Assembly: GCA_031553775.1 (NCBI GenBank)
Contig: JAVBLA010000065.1
Coordinates: 1-38,892 of the forward strand
From: JAISFI01 sp031553775
Lineage (GTDB): Bacteria; Bacteroidota; Bacteroidia; Bacteroidales; Azobacteroidaceae
DNA: 38,892 nt
Reading direction: 5' to 3'
Made by a program: the position numbers and the translations under genes. A model generated the notes under the pieces. It made no database searches, was not told where the DNA came from, and saw only the letters and a program-made list of their open reading frames with translations. This document shows positions 34,632 to 38,892 of this stretch, piece by piece (positions within the stretch are counted from its first letter, which is position 1; each line of letters starts with the position of its first letter).

Positions 34632-34729
34632 GTTATTCTCATGCTCCGGTTATTCTCGCGGGCTTCCGCCCTTCAAAACGGGCAGGGAAGCCATGAGCAG
34701 GAAATAACCGGAAAAGCATGGGAAATAAC
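34632..34729. repeat. Long imperfect palindrome in the spacer upstream of the HTH cluster
   Basis: In the 275-bp gap between the relaxase gene and the HTH cluster, outer arms (GTTATT...CATGCT..CCGGTTATT at 34632-34654 and AATAACCGG....AGCATG..AAATAAC at 34703-34729) pair with small bulges. Inner arms GGCTTCC (34660-34666) and GGAAGCC pair too. It could be a terminator, a recombination or transfer site, or a structured RNA; nothing decides among them. The rest of the gap holds a short GC-rich GCGGC/GCCGC repeat near 34600. Confidence 0.6.
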
Positions 34730-34757
34730 TTGCGGAACAATATAAATCGAAATTTTA

Positions 34758-35693
34758 TCAGCTTAATCTTGGTCTTTGTTTCTTCTTTTTCTTGGGTTTC
34801 GGCGGTTGTTGCTCATCTATTGGATTGACATCCGTAGCCGATGGAAGTATGGATAATAAAGAAGATAAACCGCTTTCATCTGTTTGCATATTGGTTGGAA
34901 TAGTTGAAAACGTTTTTACATTTTTATTTGTTTGCGTTTTTATATTTTCATCTGTTTGTACATCTACAATCTTTTTCTTTTCGCCATCAAAAAGTCTTTC
35001 GGGTTCTTTCAATTCTCGTTCCTGCATCCGTAGTTTGTTCGTGACAATCCCGTTTTTCATGGTATTGCAATATTCGAACGTCTCGGATAGTTGCCGAGTA
35101 TAGCCGAACAGGTTCTCAAAACCTTTTTCAACGTTCTCAAACTAAGCGGTACGGTCGAAACCGCCCGTAATAACGCCTTTCTTCGTGTTTCGGTGGTTGG
35201 TTAGCGGACTTATCTTGACTTTGTTCGATTGGTCTTTACGGCTTACAATCAAATGGCAGTGCATATTCAGTTTATTGTCGGAACGGTCGCGATTGAAATG
35301 GATTTTGCCGTAAAACTTGATGTCTTCGGCTGATAATCCCTTATTGAAGTTCTTGGCATATTCGGGAATGAACACTTCGCGTATATACCGTTTCATGGCT
35401 TCGGCTTGTTCCTGCTCCGTGCTTCCCATCGCTTGCAGCTCCTTTTCGGATGGGCTGACGTGGATGGCATAAAACTTGGCATCCGTCTTTAAGAGTTGCC
35501 CGATATTCCCGTCAATGTCTTTCACAACTTGGGATTTATAAACATTATCATCCGTAAGGTTGAAAAAACCTTCGGTATAGATTCCCTGCTCCATTCGTTG
35601 TAAATCCTCATGCTCGCAATAATTAGCCAACTGTCGGCTGCTGCCTGCATTGTTATATACTCCGTTGGACGGTGGCGGGAAATCTATGTTCAT
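34758..35693 (-). pseudogene. Mobilisation relaxase interrupted by an in-frame amber stop
   Basis: The frame from ATG at 35693 encodes a Bacteroidetes mobilisation relaxase N-terminus (CEHEDLQRMEQGIYTEGFFN, FYAIHVSPSEKEL, IKFYGKIHFNRDRSDNKLNMHCHLIVSRKD) with the HxH metal site, ending FDRTA at a TAG (35144-35142). The same frame continues with FENVEKGFENLFGYTRQLSETFEYCNTMKNG and runs to a Lys-rich C-terminus KPKKKKKQRPRLS at 34758. Family members read through this point (FDR..FF.NVE), so one gene of 312 codons has been split by a nonsense mutation. The N-terminal 183 aa contain the HxH motif and might retain partial activity. It lies 5 bp after the BfmA/BtgA-type gene. Confidence 0.85.
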
Positions 35694-35698
35694 ACCTG

Positions 35699-36283
35699 CT
35701 ATTCGTTAATCAGGTTCGTTATTTCCGTTTTCAGGTTCTCTTTGCGCTTGCCGTCCATTACCCCGCAAGCTGCCAACTCCGCATAAAGGCTAAGTAACCT
35801 CAACAACTTTCTGCTGTCTCTTTTCTGTGTCTGTTGTAGTCCGCCGATTTGCTTGCCCTGATTGTTTATCACGTTGGCATGTTCGGTAAATTTGTCGCTT
35901 AGCCTTTGCAGAATGGCGTTGTATTTCTCTTGGTTCTTCTCCAGTTGGGAAAGAACAAGCGTTTCCAAAGCCTTTACTATTCCATCGAAGCGGACGGCGA
36001 TTGAATTGGTCGCCCGTATCATCGGATTAAGTTCCTTTTCTTCGTAGTGTTTAATGAAGCGGATAATATCATCCTGTCGTTTGTTGATTTTGGAAAGTTC
36101 GGCTTTGACCGATTCGGGGGCTTCGGCGGGATTGATATTTGCCTTGTCGATATACCGAAAAGCCAGCTTCACTACTTCCGCTTTTTTCAGCGAATAGCGT
36201 TTACAGATTTTCTCTACCAAACGATTGGTTTGCTCATCTATCGCAATGGTCTTAAATATGATATTTCGATTCTGTTTTGTCAT
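35699..36283 (-). CDS. BfmA/BtgA-family mobilisation protein
   Basis: A 194-aa protein with a short DNA-binding-like N-terminus (IFKTIAIDEQTNRLVEKICKRYSLKKAEVVKLAFRYIDK, about 10-48, ribbon-helix-helix-like) and a long coiled-coil-rich remainder (NKRQDDIIRFIKHYEEKELNPMIRATNSIAVR...). This matches BfmA/BtgA accessory mobilisation proteins, which bind near oriT and assist the relaxase. It directly precedes the relaxase gene (5-bp gap). A 14-bp palindrome (ATAGTTATAACTAT, 36282-36295) overlaps its start codon, suggesting autoregulation. Confidence 0.8.
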   Translation of the reverse strand: MTKQNRNIIFKTIAIDEQTNRLVEKICKRYSLKKAEVVKLAFRYIDKANINPAEAPESVKAELSKINKRQDDIIRFIKHYEEKELNPMIRATNSIAVRFDGIVKALETLVLSQLEKNQEKYNAILQRLSDKFTEHANVINNQGKQIGGLQQTQKRDSRKLLRLLSLYAELAACGVMDGKRKENLKTEITNLINE

Positions 36284-36370
36284 AGTTATAACTATTTTAT
36301 GACTATTTACACACTTAACTTGCTTAAATAGAATTGTATGTCAATTCAAGTTATAGCAAGTGTTATAACT
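36282..36370. promoter_or_regulatory. AGTTATAACT-type palindromic operator candidates upstream of the mobilisation genes
   Basis: ATAGTTATAACTAT (36282-36295) is a perfect palindrome touching the BfmA/BtgA-type start codon. A split copy, AGTTATA (36349-36355) and TATAACT (36364-36370), lies 54 bp further upstream. Repeated use of the same half-site fits binding by the ribbon-helix-helix-like product. Confidence 0.45.
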
Positions 36371-36487
36371 GTGCTTTAGGATAAAGCACTAAAGCCGAAG
36401 GCTTTGCCCCGCAGGGCAAGAGGGAAGAACAGGACTTGTCCAGTTCCCTCTTGCTACTTTCTGCAACTTTGAAGGTGTGCAGAAAGT
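36371..36487. other. Cluster of hairpins, candidate oriT region
   Basis: Four perfect inverted repeats follow one another: GTGCTTTA/TAAAGCAC (36371-36378, 36382-36389), AAAGCC/GGCTTT (36391-36396, 36400-36405), CAAGAGGGAA/TTCCCTCTTG (36417-36426, 36444-36453) and ACTTTCTGCA/TGCAGAAAGT (36456-36465, 36478-36487). Their place just upstream of the mobilisation genes is where oriT is expected. A terminator for the HTH gene is the alternative. Confidence 0.5.
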
Positions 36488-36512
36488 TGGCGGGTGCAGT
36501 GACGTGCAGGAC

Positions 36513-36878
36513 TTAATCGAGCGAATGCTCGTCGTCGTTATTTGCATCGGATTGCTCTTCCGGTGGATTATCCTTTTCAAACTTCTGAATAGTTCGATAA
36601 TCGCAATGTTCACGGACAAATGAACGGACATCATCTGCCCTATAATAGATTTTCTGCCCGTATCGTAGGAAGGGTAAAACGCCGTTGCTGCGATGGCGTT
36701 GAAGGGTACGCTTGCTGCATTTAAGCATAAAACACAAGTCCTGATTATCCAACAGTTTTTCGTCCTTGTCGAAAACTTCGTTGGTATTGATAAGCGATTT
36801 GAGGTCTTTGCCTATTTCACTTAATTTCTTGGATAGCCTTTCCATCCATTTTTCAAAATCATCGTTATCGAGATACAT
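36513..36878 (-). CDS. Helix-turn-helix protein (HTH_17 type)
   Basis: A 121-aa DNA-binding protein from ATG at 36878. The frame also runs 18 codons upstream to ATG 36932, but that extension is basic and atypical, so the shorter start is chosen. Residues about 42-92 are an HTH_17 winged helix (LLDNQDLCFMLKCSKRTLQRHRSNGVLPFLRYGQKIYYRADDV), followed by an acidic tail. It resembles the two HTH proteins at 33638 and 34213, and is likely an excision or transfer regulator. It is followed by the hairpin cluster. Confidence 0.8.
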   Translation of the reverse strand: MYLDNDDFEKWMERLSKKLSEIGKDLKSLINTNEVFDKDEKLLDNQDLCFMLKCSKRTLQRHRSNGVLPFLRYGQKIYYRADDVRSFVREHCDYRTIQKFEKDNPPEEQSDANNDDEHSLD

Positions 36879-36959
36879 ATTACTTCGTTTTTTGAGATTA
36901 ATACTAATTTTCTCAATGCATTGACGAAGCAAAATTCGGCAGAATGATGAAAATAAAAT

Positions 36960-36984
36960 CGGGGAGTAGATAGTCTATTCCCCG
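36960..36984 (-). terminator. Rho-independent terminator downstream of the RteC-family gene
   Basis: CGGGGAGTAGA (36960-36970) pairs with TCTATTCCCCG (36974-36984) with one G-T wobble and a 3-nt loop. On the minus strand it is followed by GATTTTATTTTCAT, a T-rich tail, about 50 bp after the stop at 37034. Confidence 0.75.
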
Positions 36985-37033
36985 ATAAATAATTTGTAAT
37001 TCACTGATTTATAGCGATTACAAAATATAATTT

Positions 37034-37657
37034 TTACTCATAGCCTTCTTCTTTGGCTTTCTGGTTGATAGCAGTACCCATGCGGTCTAAGAATCCGGTT
37101 CGTTTATTAGGCTTACGCTTGATTACTTCTGCCCGCTTTTTGTACTGGTCAGCAAATTTGAAGTTAAACAAATGTTCAAATCCGTTTACCAACAGGCTGA
37201 AAGGAACATCCCTGCCATCAGCCCCAGTAATACAATTCAGATAGAGAAACCCACAAATATTTTCCATGACGTCCGTGTAATTAATGACATCAGGATTCAG
37301 GAACAAAGGAGATTTCCAGTCGGTTTCTATCTTGATAAAATATTTCGGATGTTCCATTTGGCGATGTATCAAATCCAGTTCCTTATTTGTCAGCGATAAC
37401 ACTTTGTCCGAATATACAATCTTCAATATATCCTTTTTCGCTCCGTATGAGAGTTCCAAAGATTTTATCGTTTCAAACTCTACCTGTGTCATATTGATTA
37501 GGCGAACACGTTTTATATTATCTGTTTCCGTATCCAGATACAGGATTAACCTTTCGACAAACTCTTTATAGGCTGCCTTTAGTTCTGAATCCGAATCGCT
37601 CTTGTATAAAGGGTCAGACAAAATCGCGTATAGTTTGGTGTCAAGAATGTCCCACAT
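37034..37657 (-). CDS. RteC-family regulatory protein
   Basis: A 207-aa protein resembling RteC, the DNA-binding regulator that activates excision of the Bacteroides element CTnDOT. The characteristic C-terminal block is VPFSLLVNGFEHLFNFKFADQYKKRAEVIKRKPNKRTGFLDRM; the N-terminus is helical and its length is close to the family's ~217 aa. No RteA/RteB genes are visible in the window. It lies just after the MATE transporter gene (23-bp gap) and ends before a terminator, so the two may share a transcript. In this element it probably controls excision or mobilisation. Confidence 0.8.
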   Translation of the reverse strand: MWDILDTKLYAILSDPLYKSDSDSELKAAYKEFVERLILYLDTETDNIKRVRLINMTQVEFETIKSLELSYGAKKDILKIVYSDKVLSLTNKELDLIHRQMEHPKYFIKIETDWKSPLFLNPDVINYTDVMENICGFLYLNCITGADGRDVPFSLLVNGFEHLFNFKFADQYKKRAEVIKRKPNKRTGFLDRMGTAINQKAKEEGYE

Positions 37658-37680
37658 ATCATAACTAATATTTACTGGAA

Positions 37681-38892
37681 CTATAAATTCTTATTCTGCC
37701 ATTTATTCCTTTTGAGATACCACAGGGACAACACAAACAGCACGATAACATATAGCTGTTCGGCAGTCCAGTACACTGCAAGCGGAATGTTCCGAAAGCA
37801 GGATAGCATGAACAGATAGGCCAAATAGATAGTTATGTTTATCATCTGAAATAGAAATGCTATTTTAGTATTTCCAGTGCCGATTACCGTATTGCAGTAG
37901 GTGTAAGCGGGTACGGAAATAATAAATGTCGATAACATTACACAGAACGGATAAAATGCCGTGTGAATAACTGCTTCCTCATTGGTAAACAATTGCAAAA
38001 TGACACCTGAAAAAGCAAAGGCCAACAGTATGAGCGGAATACCCAATGCATAATTCAGTGTAATAACACGGCGACAAGTCGGCATCACTTTTTCTATTTC
38101 CTTTGCCCCAATAAGATTGCTTACCAACGAAATCGTAGTTGTTGCAAATGAGTTGACAATTACAAAAAAGAGCATTGAAATACTTCTCACTACATTGGCA
38201 GCGGCAAGTTCACATTCACCTAAATGTTCAATCGCAACAAAAAACAGGAACCAAGGGGCGATACAAAAGAATGACCGCACCATTGTCCATACAGATATAT
38301 TCAACAAGTGAAGCGACAATTCAACGTCAAACACGGGACGTAAAGCATACCGTTTCTTATCCACGTGTCGCCACATATAGATAATCATAAACAGCAATCC
38401 GACAAGTTCTGCAAGGGATGAACCAATAGCAGCCCCGCTGATTCCCCATTTAGGAAATCCCATTTTGCCAAAAATCAGCAGATAGTTGAATAAAATGTTG
38501 CATACTACCATAACAAGCGAGTTGGCAGTAAGAATCTTGGTCTTGGTAGTTCCAGTGAAAAAAGCACGGATTGCCAACAACGGAAAGGCGAACAGATAAC
38601 TGTAATCCCGCCATTCTATATATTGCATGGTCGCCTGATATACATTATCCGACGAAATCACCATGCGAAGTAATACTGGTGAAAACAGTTTGGATAATAC
38701 GAATACTACAACCGCAAAAGCAGACAAAAAGAATAGTCCCTGAAAGAATACCTTTCCAATATCCTTGTGTCGTCCTTCGCCGTTCCGTCTTGCAATGACG
38801 ACTTGCGCTCCAAGACTGAACCCGAAACCAAGCATATAAATAGCGGTGTAATACATCGCAGCCAGTGCCGATGCTCCTAAATCTATTTGGCT
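37681..38892 (-). CDS. MATE-family multidrug/Na+ antiporter, 5' end beyond the window
   Basis: A partial inner-membrane transporter; at least 403 codons are in view and the frame stays open to the window edge (QIDLGASALAAMYYTAIYMLGFGFSLGAQVVIARRNGEG). About ten hydrophobic helices are seen. The MATE pattern includes the Gly-x-x-x-A-Q-V-VIARR segment and the later AIGSSLAELVGLLFM and PAYTYCNTVIGTGNTK. The family exports drugs or metabolites using Na+ or H+ gradients. An apparent start at 38856 is internal because MATE proteins have about 40-60 more N-terminal residues. As element cargo it could give drug tolerance, but the substrate is unknown. Confidence 0.88.
   Translation of the reverse strand, partial: SQIDLGASALAAMYYTAIYMLGFGFSLGAQVVIARRNGEGRHKDIGKVFFQGLFFLSAFAVVVFVLSKLFSPVLLRMVISSDNVYQATMQYIEWRDYSYLFAFPLLAIRAFFTGTTKTKILTANSLVMVVCNILFNYLLIFGKMGFPKWGISGAAIGSSLAELVGLLFMIIYMWRHVDKKRYALRPVFDVELSLHLLNISVWTMVRSFFCIAPWFLFFVAIEHLGECELAAANVVRSISMLFFVIVNSFATTTISLVSNLIGAKEIEKVMPTCRRVITLNYALGIPLILLAFAFSGVILQLFTNEEAVIHTAFYPFCVMLSTFIISVPAYTYCNTVIGTGNTKIAFLFQMINITIYLAYLFMLSCFRNIPLAVYWTAEQLYVIVLFVLSLWYLKRNKWQNKNL

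Larger units (their letters stand above)
27944..38892 (+). mobile_element. Integrative mobilisable element (right element), continues past the window
   Basis: Modules in order are end sequence, tandem integrases, a low-GC PIN-like/TIR cargo, HTH-DUF3876-HTH, a relaxase and BfmA/BtgA-type mobilisation pair with an oriT-like hairpin cluster, an HTH gene, an RteC-family gene and a MATE transporter. No type IV secretion genes are seen here, so it looks mobilisable rather than self-transmissible. The far end is not in view. Confidence 0.7.

Noticed and set aside
34758..35060. Separate 100-aa gene
   Set aside because: It is in the same frame as the relaxase N-terminal part, with conserved relaxase sequence bridging them, so it is the 3' part of one interrupted gene.
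37681..38856. Complete 391-aa MATE transporter starting at 38856
   Set aside because: The frame stays open upstream to the window edge with MATE-like sequence, so the true start is outside.

Overview
The window looks like chromosome of a Bacteroidota (order Bacteroidales) organism. The evidence is a SusC/SusD polysaccharide utilisation locus (PUL) with an ECF sigma/FecR pair, TAnnTTTG-type promoter motifs, an RteC-family regulator, BfmA/BtgA-type mobilisation genes and CTnDOT-like tyrosine recombinases. Two PUL proteins end in type IX secretion (T9SS) sorting tails, which points to a T9SS-bearing lineage such as Dysgonomonadaceae, Paludibacteraceae or Parabacteroides relatives rather than a typical Bacteroides. 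The species cannot be fixed from the sequence alone.

Layout. (1) 1-2149: the end of a mobile element whose two tandem integrases read leftward out of the window. Both carry an early nonsense codon. (2) 2154-3278: a third integrase, cut off inside its catalytic domain by the left element, lying beside tRNA-Lys(UUU). It is the remnant of an older tRNA-associated island. (3) 3461-8142: ordinary chromosomal genes, namely ettA, a DUF5686 outer-membrane protein and a DUF2007 protein. (4) 8397-27884: an 11-gene PUL, all on the minus strand. Its order of transcription is ECF sigma, FecR anti-sigma, SusC with an STN domain, SusD, a DUF4959/DUF5126/DUF5000 lipoprotein, a GH43 lipoprotein, a T9SS protein with three jelly-roll modules, a GH27 alpha-galactosidase, a GH43-jelly-roll-CE2-T9SS protein, a second GH43-type lipoprotein and a GH36 alpha-galactosidase. 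Two alpha-galactosidases, GH43 enzymes and a putative acetylesterase suggest an alpha-galactosylated, arabinose-containing, acetylated plant glycan. The exact substrate is not determined. (5) 27944-38892: a second mobilisable element, related to the left one but in opposite orientation. It carries an integrase pair, a low-GC two-gene cargo, excisionase-like HTH genes with a DUF3876 gene, a relaxase split by a stop codon, a BfmA/BtgA-type protein, a hairpin-rich putative oriT, another HTH gene, an RteC-family gene and the start of a MATE transporter that runs off the window.

The best candidate for an undescribed system is the cargo at 30898-33573. A membrane-anchored protein with a PIN-like nuclease domain (D226/E268/D355) is followed 3 nt later by a DUF1883-TIR protein with an apparent NADase glutamate (E197). 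The pair sits between the integrases and the excisionase/mobilisation genes, where defence cargo is often found, behind its own promoter overlapping a 14-bp palindrome.

At the largest scale, the two related element ends face each other as an inverted repeat around the 26-kb tRNA-Lys/PUL segment. At a smaller scale there are three in-frame stop codons in otherwise open mobile-element genes, an ATT x8 microsatellite plus a 22-bp perfect inverted repeat ahead of the GH27 gene, and a GH43-type protein that seems to lack its general acid.
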